From Actinoplanes sp. NBC_00393 (GTDB lineage: Bacteria > Actinomycetota > Actinomycetes > Mycobacteriales > Micromonosporaceae): 64,000 nucleotides of DNA. The notes beneath the pieces are model-generated. The model worked only from the letters and a program-made list of their open reading frames with translations. It had not been told where the DNA came from and did not search any database. Of this stretch, positions 1 through 8,843 are shown piece by piece (the stretch's first letter is position 1; every line of letters begins with the position of its first letter). The position numbers and the translations under genes are program-made. The stretch covers positions 9,704,001 through 9,768,000 of the forward strand of contig NZ_CP107942.1 of assembly GCF_036053395.1 (NCBI RefSeq), given 5' to 3'.

Positions 1-755
1 ACCTGGCGGCCGCGGCGGTGTGGGTCGGTGGGCTGGTGATGCTCTTCGGCTTCCTGCTGCCCAAGGCGAACGGCCGGGAGCTCGGCGCGATCCTGCCGAT
101 CTGGTCGCGCTGGGCGACCGCCGCCGTCGGCGCCCTGGTCTTCGCCGGCGTGGTGCAGGCGCTGATCGAGGTGTCGTCGCTGAACGGCCTGTTCAACACC
201 ACCTACGGACGGTTGATCCTGGTCAAGGTCGGGCTGGCCGCGGCGGTGCTCGGGGTGGCGGCGTTCTCCCGCAGGCTGGTCAAGTCCCGAGCCGCCGAGG
301 AGTCACCCAAGCCGCTGCGCCGGATCGTGCTGGCCGAGCTGGCGGTCATCGCGGTGATCCTGGGCGTCACCTCGGTGCTGGTGCAGGTCGCGCCGCCGCG
401 GACAGCCGAGGCGGCCGAGACCGGTGCCACCACGACGACCGTCAGCCAGACGCTGACCTCGGACAAGATGTCGCTCCAGGTCGATGTGTTCCCGGCCAAG
501 GTGGGCAACAACTCGATCCATCTGTACGCGTACACGCTGGACAACAAGCCCCTGCCGGTCGTCGAGTGGAAGGCGACCGCCACGCTGCCCGCGAAGGGGA
601 TCGAGCCGATCGAGATCCCGCTGCTGCGGATCACCGATTTCCACGCCATCGGCGACATCGCGCTGCCGGCCGCCGGTGAGTGGACCTTCAGGTTCACCGC
701 CCGGACCAGCGAGATCGACCAGTCCACGCTGACCATGACGGCAACCGTCTCCTGA
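1..755 (+). CDS. CopD-domain membrane protein, C-terminal part
   Basis: The reading frame is open from the window edge, so the start lies outside. The visible part has hydrophobic segments around nt 20-60, 110-190, 200-270 and 330-400, then an extracytoplasmic domain of about 110 residues. The membrane part resembles the CopD (copper resistance D) domain, and the tail resembles the YtkA/FixH-like beta-sandwich often found behind it in actinobacterial CopC-CopD fusions. Family knowledge suggests copper uptake or handling at the membrane. No metal-ligand residues can be checked because the N-terminal half is missing. A strong terminator follows directly. Confidence 0.75.
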   Translation, partial: LAAAAVWVGGLVMLFGFLLPKANGRELGAILPIWSRWATAAVGALVFAGVVQALIEVSSLNGLFNTTYGRLILVKVGLAAAVLGVAAFSRRLVKSRAAEESPKPLRRIVLAELAVIAVILGVTSVLVQVAPPRTAEAAETGATTTTVSQTLTSDKMSLQVDVFPAKVGNNSIHLYAYTLDNKPLPVVEWKATATLPAKGIEPIEIPLLRITDFHAIGDIALPAAGEWTFRFTARTSEIDQSTLTMTATVS

Positions 756-762
756 GCTTCCC

Positions 763-801
763 GCGGAACGGCCCGGCCCCTGGTGGGCCGGGCCGTTCCG
801 C
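763..801 (+). terminator. Hairpin terminator after the CopD-like gene
   Basis: A perfect 17-bp GC-rich stem (763-779 with 785-801) and a 5-nt loop start eight bases after the stop codon. There is no long T tract, as is usual for high-GC actinobacteria. Confidence 0.8.
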
Positions 802-896
802 ATATCTATCGGGGGCCACCGTGCCTGTTTGACCACTTTGGGGTTATTTGACTCGGTATGGTCCGCGCAGTACGGCCCGGGAAGGGGGAGAGACAG

Positions 897-3800
897 ATGC
901 GGGTGTTCCGCACGATCCTCGGCATGCTGTTACTGACCATCGGACTGCCAGCGCTGCTGGCGGGTGGCGGATTGTGGGCGCTCATGCAGCACCGCGACCC
1001 CGGTGGCGCGTTCAGCGGCGAGATGCGCGGGCTCGCGGTGCCCGGGTACGCCCTCGTGGTCCCCGACATCGACCGGACACTGCGCGACGACGCGCCGTTC
1101 GCCCGGGTGGGCTCCACCCGGCTGCGCTACTCCGCGGTCACCGTCGCCGGCCCCGCCTTCATCGGCCTCGCCCCCGCCCGCGACGTCGAACGCTATCTGG
1201 CCGGCGTCCCGTACACCCGGGTCGACGCCGTCGACATCGGCACCGGCCCGCTGCCGCTGACCACCACCCGCATGCCCGGGCGTACCGTCCCCGCCGGAAT
1301 GCCCGGCGGCGAGGCGTTCTGGACGATGGCCGGGCAGGGCCAGCTCAGCTGGACCCCCGGTGAGCTCAAGGGCGGCCCGTACAGCCTGGTCGTGATGAAC
1401 CAGTCGGCCCGCTCGATCAACCGGATGGCCTCGGCCGCCGAGGTCTGGCCCAGCTGGCTCAACTCCAGCACCTGGGGCCTGCTCACCCTCGGCACCCTGC
1501 TGGTGATGGCCAGCGTCATCGTCCTGGCCTGGCCGGGCCGCCGGCGCGAGGTGGTCTACGTCGTCGAACCCAGCCAGGTCCCCGACCTGATGCAGGCCAT
1601 CGGCGCGCCGCTGCCGTTGTCCGGCCCGCTCTCCGGCGGCGGACGTCAGCAGGGCGGGGCACACCGGCCGCGTACGCTCGCCGACTCCCGCCCCAGCCGC
1701 CCCCCGGCGCTCCCACAGTTCTCCTGGCCCCCGAAGCGCGGCGGCACCCCCGAACTCCCCGCAGGTGGCGGCGTCGCCTTGGCCACCGCCCCGGCCCCTA
1801 CCGACCCTGCGGCGCCGGCCTCCACCACTTCTTCCGCGCCGGTCAGCCCAGCCCTCGCCGGCCCAGCAGCTCTCAGCGCCACCCCCAACCTCCCCACCGG
1901 CGCGCCTACTCTTCCTGCCGGCGCCACCCTTCCCACCGGCGCATCTGCTCTTCCTGCCGGCTCCACTCCTCCTGCCGGCTCCACTCCTCCTGCCGGCTCC
2001 ACTCTTCCTGCCGGCGCGTCTGCTCTTTCTGGCGGCGCGCCCACGCTCCCCGGCGCCCCCACGCTTCCTGCCGGCGCGTTCACGCCGGCCGCTGGCAAGC
2101 CGCTCAACCTGCTCGGCGACACCCCTGCCCTCGCCGGCTTGCAGCCCGGCCCACTGCCCACCCGCCGCCGGCGCGCCCCGGCCCCGACAGACCTTCCGGA
2201 ATTCCACGCCACCGCAGTCGGCGCGTGGGTCGCCGCCACCGCCCCGGAACGCGCCCGCCAAACCGAGGCCCGCGCAGCAGCCCGCCTGGCCGAGGCCGCA
2301 GCCCGCAAGTCCGCAGGCGGCGGAAAGCCTCACCCCGGCGGCGTCCAGGACAAGCCGGCCGGCCTGCCGATCGCGGCCCCCCGCAAGCGAGTCACCGACG
2401 AACAGCGCCGCGCCGACACCCCCGCCACCCAGTCTCCAGCCCGGCCTACCTCACAGCCGGCAGCCCAATCTTCAGCCCGGCCCACCTCACAGCCGGCGGC
2501 TCGGCCTTCGACCCAGTCCACAGCTCAGGCCGGTCCCTCAGCTCAGGCCGGTCCCTCAGCTCAGGCCGGTCCCACAGCTCAGGCCCGTCCCGCAGCCCAG
2601 CCGTCGAGCAAGCCGGCAACCCGGCCCACATCGGAGTCGTCGGTCCAGTCCCCGGCCCAGTCCCAGTCCCAGTCCCCGGCCCCGGCAGCAGCGCAGCCTT
2701 CGGGCAAGCCGGCAACCCCGCCCGCGGCGCGGCCTCCGGCCCAGTCCGATCGGGCGGCCGCGGAAGATGCGGCAGCGACCTCTGTTGTCGAGCAGGCCGG
2801 CACAAACGCGCGGCCGGAAAAGTCGGTCGCCGAAGGCGGGGCGGCGCAGGCCGAGGAAACGGCGAGCAAGCCGCCCGCCGCGGCCACGCCCGGCAACCCT
2901 CCAGCGGGCAAGCAGCGGAACCCACTGCCGAACAGCGCCGAAAAGCGCGGCCCTGATCAGCGCAGCAATGCGAAGGAAGGCGCGGAGAAGCACAACTCTG
3001 AGCGCCGCGGCCTGGAAGGTCGCGCCGCGGCGCAGGCCCGGACCACCGGTGGGAACCGGCCGAGCCCGCGCCCGCAACGGCCGGCGGAGCCGGTTCCGGT
3101 CGTTCCCCGTTTTGCGATGAGCACCGGCCCGGCGGCCACCGACTGGACCGCAACCGGACTTACCCGGCTCGGCCCCAGCGTCGACCGCCCGAAGACCCAA
3201 CCGGAGCATGCGCCGGGTCCCCAGGCGGCATCGCGGCCCGAAGCCGGAACCGTCCCATCAACGTCAGCTGTGCCGAAGGCGGCCTCGGCCGCCCAGCCCC
3301 CGGCTGCATCCCCCCAGCCGGGGGCCGCCCCCGAGCGGCCCGCAAACCCTGCCGCGAAGCCTGAGCCGGCTGCTGACCAGGCAGTCACCGGGGATTCTTC
3401 CGCGGAGGCAGAGCTGCGGACTGATGCTGGCGCGAATGCTCAGGACGGCAAGGAAACAAGCCCGGCGGAGGGCTCCGCCGACGCGCCCATGCCATCGATG
3501 GCGAAGCCGGATGCTGGCAAGCCGCCGACGTGGCCGCCGGTCCGGGCCGGTGAAACGGCGGGGCAACCTGCCGCCTCGGTTGCGAAGGAAACCGTGCCGA
3601 CGCCGGCCGCGGAAGCGAATCAAGACACCGCAACCGAGCAGCCGAAGGGGAGTTCCGTGGCCGCGCAGCCGCAGGTGAACAAGCCGCAGAAGGAGGGCCG
3701 TGCCGGTGCGGTGCCCGGGCAGGTTCCGGGGCGGCCGGCGGGATCGGCAGCGCGGGGACCGCTTGGTCAGGGCCTCAGCGGCCTGAGCCGGGCTTCGATG

Positions 3801-5117
3801 CATGCGATGGAGTCGGGACGGCCTCCGGCCGGTAACCCGGCACCGGGCGACGGTGACCGGCTGGCCCCGCAAGCGGCAGCCACGGGCGGCGCCGAGCATT
3901 CCGGTGCGGCGACGGCCACGGCGCCTCGGCCGGAGACACCACGCGCGTCGATGCACGTTGTGGAGCTGGACGGGCCGGCCCGGGCGGTGCCGGGGCAGAC
4001 AGGTCCCGCTCAAGCCGGCGGGGCGGAGAAGGCTCAAGCCGGCGGGGCGGAGAAGGCTCAAGCCGGCGGGGCGGAGAAGGCTCAAGCCGGCGGGGCGGAG
4101 AAGGCTCAAGCCGGCGGGGCGGAGAAGGCTCAAGCCGGCGGAACGGAGAACGCTCAAGCCGGCGGAACGGAGAACGCTCAAGCCGGCGGGGCGGAGAAGG
4201 CTGGAGCCGGCAGCGCGGAGGACGCGAAAGCCAATGCGGCCGAGACCGGGGAAACCCGCCGGGCCGAGGACGAGAAGGCCAGCGAGGCCGGGAACGGGAA
4301 GCCGTCCGGGCGTGCTGGGCAGGTTGATCAACCGCTCTCTCGCGCGCAGAGCCGGACCACTGGGAAGGCCGCGGCTGCCGCCCAGGCTCGGCCGGGGCCG
4401 GCAACCCGGCGGGCACCGGCGGCCTGGATCAAGGCTGCCGAGACCGTGGCTGCGCGTGCCGCCCAGGCGGCTGACTCGGTGACCAGCCCGGCCGGCGTGC
4501 AGTCGCCTGAGGCGGGGCCGAACGCTGGGAAGTCGCAGGCGTCGATTCCGGCCATTCCGGAGTCGCTGCGGCCCGCCCGGCGAAGCGTCCCGCGCCCGAA
4601 GGAGCCGGCCGCCGCGGTCCCGCCGCGCGTCACGAGGGAGCCGGCCACCGGAGTCTCGCCGCAGGAGGCGAAGGCAGAGCAGCCGCAGGATATGAAGGCG
4701 CCGGCGGCGGGCGAGCCTCAGGTCGCCAAGCAAGCGGCGGCGGTAGCTCAACGGCACGTAACGAGGGAGCCCACGGCGGCGGTCCCGCCTCGGGTGGTGA
4801 AGGAGCAGGCAGCCGGGGCGCCGCGAGTGACACAGGAGCCGGCGGCAGTCCAGCCGAAGGCCGCGAAGGATGCCGGGGCGGGCGCGCAGAAGGGCCGGGT
4901 GGAGCAGAAGGGCCGGGTGGAGCAGAAGGGCCCGGTGGAGCAGAAGGGCCGGGTGGAGCAGAAGGGCCGGGCGGAGAAGCCCGCCGGCCGGGCGCTCTCC
5001 TACCGGGAGGAAGCCGCGGAACTACTGGCCGGCAACAGTGAGCGCCGCCGTCGGCGTACCGTTTCGGGCCGTCCTGCTGAGCGGGACCGGCCGAAGGGCG
5101 AGACCGGCGGCAATTGA
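897..5117 (+). CDS. Membrane-anchored giant Ala/Pro-rich repeat protein
   Basis: The 1406-residue product has an N-terminal membrane segment (about residues 5-25), an extracytoplasmic stretch of about 180 residues, and a second membrane segment (about 200-222) followed by RRR. Some 1180 residues of Ala/Pro/Gly/Lys/Glu-rich, probably disordered, cytoplasmic chain follow. The ATG at 897 is preferred over the ATG at 858 because GGGGGAG (884-890) sits 6 nt upstream. The tail holds an 8-copy 8-residue repeat (AQAGGAEK type) and a 5-copy 6-residue repeat (EQKGRV type). No catalytic domain is recognised. The two-helix topology with a disordered tail could suit a scaffold or cell-envelope factor, but this is a guess. 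Three-base periodicity of high-GC DNA makes the other frames open too; the membrane N-terminus and RBS support this one. Confidence 0.75.
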   Translation: MRVFRTILGMLLLTIGLPALLAGGGLWALMQHRDPGGAFSGEMRGLAVPGYALVVPDIDRTLRDDAPFARVGSTRLRYSAVTVAGPAFIGLAPARDVERYLAGVPYTRVDAVDIGTGPLPLTTTRMPGRTVPAGMPGGEAFWTMAGQGQLSWTPGELKGGPYSLVVMNQSARSINRMASAAEVWPSWLNSSTWGLLTLGTLLVMASVIVLAWPGRRREVVYVVEPSQVPDLMQAIGAPLPLSGPLSGGGRQQGGAHRPRTLADSRPSRPPALPQFSWPPKRGGTPELPAGGGVALATAPAPTDPAAPASTTSSAPVSPALAGPAALSATPNLPTGAPTLPAGATLPTGASALPAGSTPPAGSTPPAGSTLPAGASALSGGAPTLPGAPTLPAGAFTPAAGKPLNLLGDTPALAGLQPGPLPTRRRRAPAPTDLPEFHATAVGAWVAATAPERARQTEARAAARLAEAAARKSAGGGKPHPGGVQDKPAGLPIAAPRKRVTDEQRRADTPATQSPARPTSQPAAQSSARPTSQPAARPSTQSTAQAGPSAQAGPSAQAGPTAQARPAAQPSSKPATRPTSESSVQSPAQSQSQSPAPAAAQPSGKPATPPAARPPAQSDRAAAEDAAATSVVEQAGTNARPEKSVAEGGAAQAEETASKPPAAATPGNPPAGKQRNPLPNSAEKRGPDQRSNAKEGAEKHNSERRGLEGRAAAQARTTGGNRPSPRPQRPAEPVPVVPRFAMSTGPAATDWTATGLTRLGPSVDRPKTQPEHAPGPQAASRPEAGTVPSTSAVPKAASAAQPPAASPQPGAAPERPANPAAKPEPAADQAVTGDSSAEAELRTDAGANAQDGKETSPAEGSADAPMPSMAKPDAGKPPTWPPVRAGETAGQPAASVAKETVPTPAAEANQDTATEQPKGSSVAAQPQVNKPQKEGRAGAVPGQVPGRPAGSAARGPLGQGLSGLSRASMHAMESGRPPAGNPAPGDGDRLAPQAAATGGAEHSGAATATAPRPETPRASMHVVELDGPARAVPGQTGPAQAGGAEKAQAGGAEKAQAGGAEKAQAGGAEKAQAGGAEKAQAGGTENAQAGGTENAQAGGAEKAGAGSAEDAKANAAETGETRRAEDEKASEAGNGKPSGRAGQVDQPLSRAQSRTTGKAAAAAQARPGPATRRAPAAWIKAAETVAARAAQAADSVTSPAGVQSPEAGPNAGKSQASIPAIPESLRPARRSVPRPKEPAAAVPPRVTREPATGVSPQEAKAEQPQDMKAPAAGEPQVAKQAAAVAQRHVTREPTAAVPPRVVKEQAAGAPRVTQEPAAVQPKAAKDAGAGAQKGRVEQKGRVEQKGPVEQKGRVEQKGRAEKPAGRALSYREEAAELLAGNSERRRRRTVSGRPAERDRPKGETGGN
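4008..4199 (+). repeat. Eight 24-bp in-frame tandem repeats
   Basis: The unit begins gctcaagccggcggggcgga and recurs every 24 bp at 4008, 4032, 4056, 4080, 4104, 4128, 4152 and 4176. Copies six and seven carry the variant acggagaac ending. Each unit adds AQAGGAEK or AQAGGTEN to the encoded protein, so copy number can change without a frameshift. Confidence 0.95.
4887..4976 (+). repeat. Five 18-bp in-frame tandem repeats
   Basis: The unit cagaagggccgggtggag is repeated five times with small changes and encodes QKGRVE-type hexapeptides near the C-terminus of the giant protein. Confidence 0.9.
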
Positions 5118-5131
5118 TCTCCCATAGAGGA

Positions 5132-5166
5132 AAGCGGGCCATCCGAAGAATAAGGATGGCCCGCTT
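5132..5166 (+). terminator. Hairpin terminator
   Basis: A perfect 13-bp stem (5132-5144 with 5154-5166) has a 9-nt A-rich loop and lies 15 bp after the preceding stop. It also excludes upstream in-frame starts for the next gene. Confidence 0.8.
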
Positions 5167-5217
5167 CGCGTTGGCCACCCAGCCCGATTCCGGACAGGAA
5201 GTGGCCGCTATCCCGCC

Positions 5218-5223
5218 TACCGT
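5218..5223 (+). promoter_or_regulatory. -10 box TACCGT of a leaderless gene
   Basis: TACCGT ends 7 nt before the ATG at 5231, so transcription would begin at the start codon itself. Confidence 0.5.
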
Positions 5224-5230
5224 GAAGGAC

Positions 5231-6424
5231 ATGAGAGTCCTCACCACGCGCGAGCTGAACCGGACCTACCTGCAGCGCCAATTCCTCTCCGAGCGAATCC
5301 CGCGCCAGGCCTCCGATGTCATCCGGCATCTGATCGCGATGCAGGGCCAGGAGCCGGACTCCCCATACCTGAGTCTCTGGTCGCGCATAGCCGGCTTCCG
5401 GCACGACGACCTGACCACGCTGCTGCACGACGGCGAGGTGGTGCGCGGCGCGATGCTGCGCGGCACCCAGCACCTGTCGACCGGCGAGGACTACCTCTGG
5501 CTGCGGCCCACGCTTCAGCCGACCCTGGACCGGCTCGCCGGGCGCGGCGTGAAGCTGGACGGGGTGGATCCAGTGCAGTTCGCCGACGCGGCCCGGGAGA
5601 TCCTGGCGGACGGGCCGATGACCCGTCCGGATCTGGCCCGCCGGCTGATCGAGCGGTTCCCGGGACATGATCGGCAGGCGCTCACGTACGTCGTACATCT
5701 GCGTTTGTCGTTGCTGCACCCACCGCCTTCCGGGACGTGGGGGCATCGCGGCCGCGTGCTGTGCGTGCCGGCGGAGGATCTGCTCGGCCGGCCGTTGGCT
5801 GCCGGGCCGAGCCCGGAGACGTTGGTGATGCGCTACCTGGCGGCCTACGGCCCGGCGTCGGTCAAGGACCTGCAGGTCTTCTCGGGCCTGACCCGCCTGG
5901 GCGCGCTCCTCGCGGAGCTGCGCCCGCAACTGCGGGTCTTCAAGGACGAGAACAACATTGATCTGTACGACCTACCCGACGCCATCCTGACCGACCCCGA
6001 CCTGCCGGCGCCGGTGGTGTTCCTGCCGGAGTTCGACAACGCGGTTCTCGGCCACGACGACCGCGCCCGGATCATCCATCCGGGGGACCGGCCGCTGGTG
6101 ATGCCGGGCTGGTCGATCGTGCGCCCGACTGTCCTGGTCGACGGTTTCGTGGCCGCGACCTGGTCGTTGCAGGGCGCGACGCTGACCGTCGCCCCGTTCC
6201 GGCCGCTTCCCGCGGCGGCTCGGGCGGCGGTCGAGGAGGAGGGCGCCCGGCTGCTGGCGTTCGTGGCGCCGGAAGCCGGCAAGGCGGCGGCCGGCGAGGC
6301 GGCGGCCGGCGAAGCGGCGCCCGGCGAGGCAGAGGCCAGCGAAGCGGAGGCCGGCAAGGCGGAGATCCGCTGGGAGGACGGCTCGACGGTGGGCCCCGGA
6401 TTCGACCGGTCCTGGCGGCCGTGA
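5231..6424 (+). CDS. Winged-helix DNA-binding domain protein (HTH_42 type)
   Basis: The 397-residue product matches the winged-helix family known as HTH_42 (YcaQ/AlkX-like), with the typical opening (LTTRELNRTYLQRQFL) and 'HLIAMQGQEPDSPYLSLWSR'. A few homologues act as DNA glycosylases, but the actinobacterial members are mostly uncharacterised. The start is set by the TACCGT box 7 nt upstream and by the terminator just before it; an in-frame GTG at 5222 is the alternative. Near the C-terminus (about residues 355-380) a low-complexity insert of Ala-Gly-Glu repeats interrupts the otherwise conserved end, perhaps from repeat expansion. Confidence 0.8.
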   Translation: MRVLTTRELNRTYLQRQFLSERIPRQASDVIRHLIAMQGQEPDSPYLSLWSRIAGFRHDDLTTLLHDGEVVRGAMLRGTQHLSTGEDYLWLRPTLQPTLDRLAGRGVKLDGVDPVQFADAAREILADGPMTRPDLARRLIERFPGHDRQALTYVVHLRLSLLHPPPSGTWGHRGRVLCVPAEDLLGRPLAAGPSPETLVMRYLAAYGPASVKDLQVFSGLTRLGALLAELRPQLRVFKDENNIDLYDLPDAILTDPDLPAPVVFLPEFDNAVLGHDDRARIIHPGDRPLVMPGWSIVRPTVLVDGFVAATWSLQGATLTVAPFRPLPAAARAAVEEEGARLLAFVAPEAGKAAAGEAAAGEAAPGEAEASEAEAGKAEIRWEDGSTVGPGFDRSWRP

Positions 6425-6430
6425 CATGCG

Positions 6431-6467
6431 AAAGGGCCCTCCGCGCTGCCGACGCGGAGGGCCCTTT
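6431..6467 (+). terminator. Hairpin terminator
   Basis: A perfect 15-bp stem (6431-6445 with 6453-6467), 7-nt loop, with A/T at the base. It lies 6 bp after the stop of the winged-helix gene. The following 170 bp up to orn hold no gene that I can support. Confidence 0.85.
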
Positions 6468-6625
6468 ACCGGGGGGAACGGAGTAACCGAAGGGGGGCTT
6501 CGTCCGTTAAGTACACTTTACCCCGCAACCGGCCAAGTGGGAAGTCCCAGCCATAAAGCGGACAAACAGCGCGAAGGTAGGCCGTCGATGGCCGTACACG
6601 TCAAACGGCGGCCCGCAGCCCGGCG

Positions 6626-6631
6626 TAGGCT
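6626..6631 (+). promoter_or_regulatory. -10 box TAGGCT of leaderless orn
   Basis: TAGGCT lies exactly 6 nt before the GTG at 6638, the spacing of a leaderless actinobacterial transcript. It decides between the GTG codons at 6632 and 6638. Confidence 0.55.
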
Positions 6632-6637
6632 GTGCCC

Positions 6638-7228
6638 GTGGCGGATCTTCTGGTGTGGATCGACTGTGAGATGACCGGTCTCGACCTGGGCAAGGACAAG
6701 CTCATCGAGGTCGCGGCGCTGGTCACCGATCCCGAACTCAACGTGCTCGGTGAGGGCGTCGACCTGGTCATCCACGCCGACGACGCGGCGCTGGACGCCA
6801 TGCCGCCGGTGGTGCGCGACATGCACGCCAAGTCCGGTCTCACCGACGAGGTGCGCCGCTCCGCGATCAGCATCCCGGAGGCGGAGGAGGCGGTCCTGGA
6901 GTACATCCGGGAGTTCGTGCCGAACCCGCGCACCGCCCCGCTCTGCGGCAACTCGATCGCGACCGACCGGGGCTTTCTGGCCCGGGACATGCCGGCGCTC
7001 GACGCCCACCTGCACTACCGGATGATCGACGTCTCCTCGATCAAGGAGCTCTGCCGCCGGTGGTACCCGCGGGTCTACTTCGGCCAGCCGGCCAAGGGGC
7101 TGTCGCACCGGGCGCTCGCCGACATCCGGGAGAGCATCCGTGAGCTGGAGTATTACCGGCGCACGATCTTCGTGCCGCAGCCCGGGCCGGATGTCGAGGC
7201 GGCCAAGGCGGTCGCTGCCGAGCTCTGA
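6638..7228 (+). CDS. orn: Oligoribonuclease (3'-5' exoribonuclease)
   Basis: This 196-residue DEDDh exonuclease degrades 2-5 nt RNA oligomers, including pGpG from c-di-GMP turnover, to mononucleotides. The visible motifs are [11 protein letters not shown] (Exo I Asp and Glu), [11 protein letters not shown] (Exo II) and [19 protein letters not shown] (Exo III with the His and Asp). The length is typical of Orn. The GTG at 6638 is chosen over 6632 because of the TAGGCT box 6 nt upstream. A tRNA-His gene follows closely, an arrangement frequent in actinobacteria. The diguanylate cyclase at about 22 kb is a possible indirect partner through c-di-GMP breakdown. Confidence 0.95.
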   Translation: MADLLVWIDCEMTGLDLGKDKLIEVAALVTDPELNVLGEGVDLVIHADDAALDAMPPVVRDMHAKSGLTDEVRRSAISIPEAEEAVLEYIREFVPNPRTAPLCGNSIATDRGFLARDMPALDAHLHYRMIDVSSIKELCRRWYPRVYFGQPAKGLSHRALADIRESIRELEYYRRTIFVPQPGPDVEAAKAVAAEL

Positions 7229-7263
7229 GGTAACCCGCTCGACGGGCTCCCCGGGGCACTGGC

Positions 7264-7269
7264 TATGAT
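7264..7269 (+). promoter_or_regulatory. -10 box TATGAT for tRNA-His
   Basis: TATGAT stands 33 bp before the mature tRNA 5' end. No good -35 hexamer is seen at 16-18 bp. Confidence 0.5.
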
Positions 7270-7301
7270 TGTGCGGCACCGCGGGAAACAGCCGCGGTCA
7301 T

Positions 7302-7378
7302 GGTGGTCGTAGCTCAGCTGGTAGAGCACCGGGTTGTGGTCCCGGGGGTCGCGGGTTCGAGTCCCGTCGATCACCCCA
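7302..7378 (+). tRNA. tRNA-His (anticodon GTG)
   Basis: All four arms fold. The acceptor is GTGGTCG (7303-7309) with CGATCAC (7368-7374), the anticodon loop TTGTGGT has GTG at 7336-7338, and the T arm is GCGGG-TTCGAGT-CCCGT. G at 7302 is the extra G-1 that marks tRNA-His and faces C at 7375. The 3' CCA is encoded (7376-7378). Confidence 0.97.
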
Positions 7379-7380
7379 AG

Positions 7381-7411
7381 AAAGGCTCCGTCTGCGGACG
7401 GGGCCTTTTTT
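7381..7411 (+). terminator. Rho-independent terminator of tRNA-His
   Basis: A 12-bp stem (7381-7392 with 7397-7408) and tetraloop end in six T residues (7406-7411), the most classical terminator of the window. Confidence 0.95.
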
Positions 7412-7527
7412 CGTGGGCTCGCTCCCACAAGACGGGATTCCGGAGAATTTCTCGGCGGACCGGGCAACCTTTCGGGTTCGCCGGCCCACAGGGGAGTGGA
7501 TCACCCTTTGTTCCCCGGGAGCAGTCC

Positions 7528-8040
7528 TTGTCCGAAGCCGAATACGCCTTCCGGCGCTTCTTCGACGACCATCACACCGACCTGTCCCGGCTCGCCTACC
7601 TGGTCACCGGCGATTCGCAGGCCGCCGACGACCTGGCGGCGGACGCGTTCGTGGAGGTGTGGCGGCACTGGGAGCGGGTGCAGGCGGCAGACAGCCCGGT
7701 CGCGTACGCTCGCGGCATCGTGACCAACCTGGCCCGTCAATGGATCAAGCGGCAGAGCCGGGAACGGGCTGGTCTGCTGCGTCTCGGGCTGCTGCGCCGC
7801 GACCGCGGCGAGAGCGACACCCCCGCGGTCCTCGACGTGCGAGCGGCCCTACGGCGCCTTCCGCTGCGGCGCCGCGAGTGCGTGATTCTTCGGTACGCCT
7901 TCGACGTGCCGGAACGGGAGGTCGCCGCGATCCTCGGCATCTCGGTCGGCGCCGTGAAGAGTCACACCTCGCGGGGCGCTGCTCAGCTGAGCGAGTACCT
8001 GCGGGGGATGCCGCTGATGATGGGAGGCCACCATGGCTGA
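7528..8040 (+). CDS. SigE-family RNA polymerase sigma factor
   Basis: This is a 170-residue ECF-type sigma factor. Region 2 is seen as DLSRLAYLVTGDSQAADDLA and region 4 as LPLRRRECVILRYAFDVPER with the helix-turn-helix VAAILGISVGAVKSHTSRG. The start is a TTG at 7528, placed by GGGAG (7517-7521) six bases upstream and by the protein opening SEAEYAFRRFF; no ATG or GTG fits. Its stop overlaps the next start by 8 bp, so the two are translationally coupled and the downstream membrane protein is the likely regulator or target. Family knowledge links SigE-type factors to envelope stress. Confidence 0.85.
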   Translation: MSEAEYAFRRFFDDHHTDLSRLAYLVTGDSQAADDLAADAFVEVWRHWERVQAADSPVAYARGIVTNLARQWIKRQSRERAGLLRLGLLRRDRGESDTPAVLDVRAALRRLPLRRRECVILRYAFDVPEREVAAILGISVGAVKSHTSRGAAQLSEYLRGMPLMMGGHHG

Positions 8041-8791
8041 GCGTCCCGAGCCCGATCTGGGCGCGGTGCTGCGCCAGGAGGCCGAGCGGCACGTCCCGGA
8101 CCGCGCGGCGATGCTCACCCGGATCAGCGAGCAGCGTACGGCCACGCGCAGCCGATGGGCCTTCACGACGTTGCGCCCGGTCGCCGCCGCGGCCTCGGTG
8201 GTGGCGACCCTGGTGGTCGGCTTCGCCGGGATCCGGCTGGCCGGCGACCGCGGTGGTGGCGCAGAACCACCGGCCGCCGCTTCGGTGGCGCCGACCCCGA
8301 GTCCGACGGTGGCCGCCTCCGCCGAGCCGGACAAGCCCACCCGTCCCAGTCGCACCACCCGGACCGGCGAGCGGAGCACGGCGCCCGGGGTGCACTGGCA
8401 GCCGTCCTCCGGCTTCCTCAGCTCCGCCGCCGTGCTGGACAGCCACTCCAACGACACGTGGGCGCAGGGCAACCTGACCCTCACCACCACCGAGACGATC
8501 ACCCGGCTCGACGTGGTGATCAGCGTGGCGCGTACCGAAGGGGTCGAGGACGCGGGTAAGTGGAGTTCGGTGCCCGCCGAGATGATCACCATGGTGGTGG
8601 ACGAGGAGAAGGACGCGCTCGTCTACCGGTTCACCCTCCACGACGGCAAGACCCTGGCCGCCGGGCAGTACGTCTTCGCGGCGCAGTACATGCACGCCAC
8701 CGGAGAACGGGACACCGGCGGCGACTCGTACGGCGCCATCGCCTGGGCAGGGGACAAGAAGGTCGAGGTCACCGGCCAATTCAAGAACTGA
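8033..8791 (+). CDS. Putative anti-sigma-like membrane protein
   Basis: This 252-residue protein has a short cytoplasmic N-terminus (about 45 residues), one membrane helix (about 46-68), a Pro/Thr/Ser-rich linker, and an extracytoplasmic domain of about 150 residues. ATG at 8033 has GGGAGG 5 nt upstream inside the sigma-factor end. The topology and coupling are those of anti-sigma factors, but the N-terminus lacks the HxxxCxxC zinc motif of ZAS domains, so binding to the sigma factor is inferred from context only. The outer domain could sense wall or membrane change. Confidence 0.6.
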   Translation: MAERPEPDLGAVLRQEAERHVPDRAAMLTRISEQRTATRSRWAFTTLRPVAAAASVVATLVVGFAGIRLAGDRGGGAEPPAAASVAPTPSPTVAASAEPDKPTRPSRTTRTGERSTAPGVHWQPSSGFLSSAAVLDSHSNDTWAQGNLTLTTTETITRLDVVISVARTEGVEDAGKWSSVPAEMITMVVDEEKDALVYRFTLHDGKTLAAGQYVFAAQYMHATGERDTGGDSYGAIAWAGDKKVEVTGQFKN

Positions 8792-8799
8792 GAATTAGA

Positions 8800-8829
8800 A
8801 CGGGCCCGGTCCTCGAGGACCGGGCCCGT
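8800..8829. terminator. Bidirectional hairpin terminator
   Basis: A perfect 13-bp stem (8800-8812 with 8817-8829) and tetraloop lie between the converging ends of the anti-sigma-like gene and the L,D-transpeptidase gene. Confidence 0.8.
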
Positions 8830-8843
8830 CTCGTTGCGAGCTC

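Noticed and set aside
930..2333. Long minus-strand open frame opposite the giant repeat protein
   Set aside because: High-GC DNA keeps several frames open; this one has no ribosome site, membrane signal or family match, while the plus-strand frame has both of the former.
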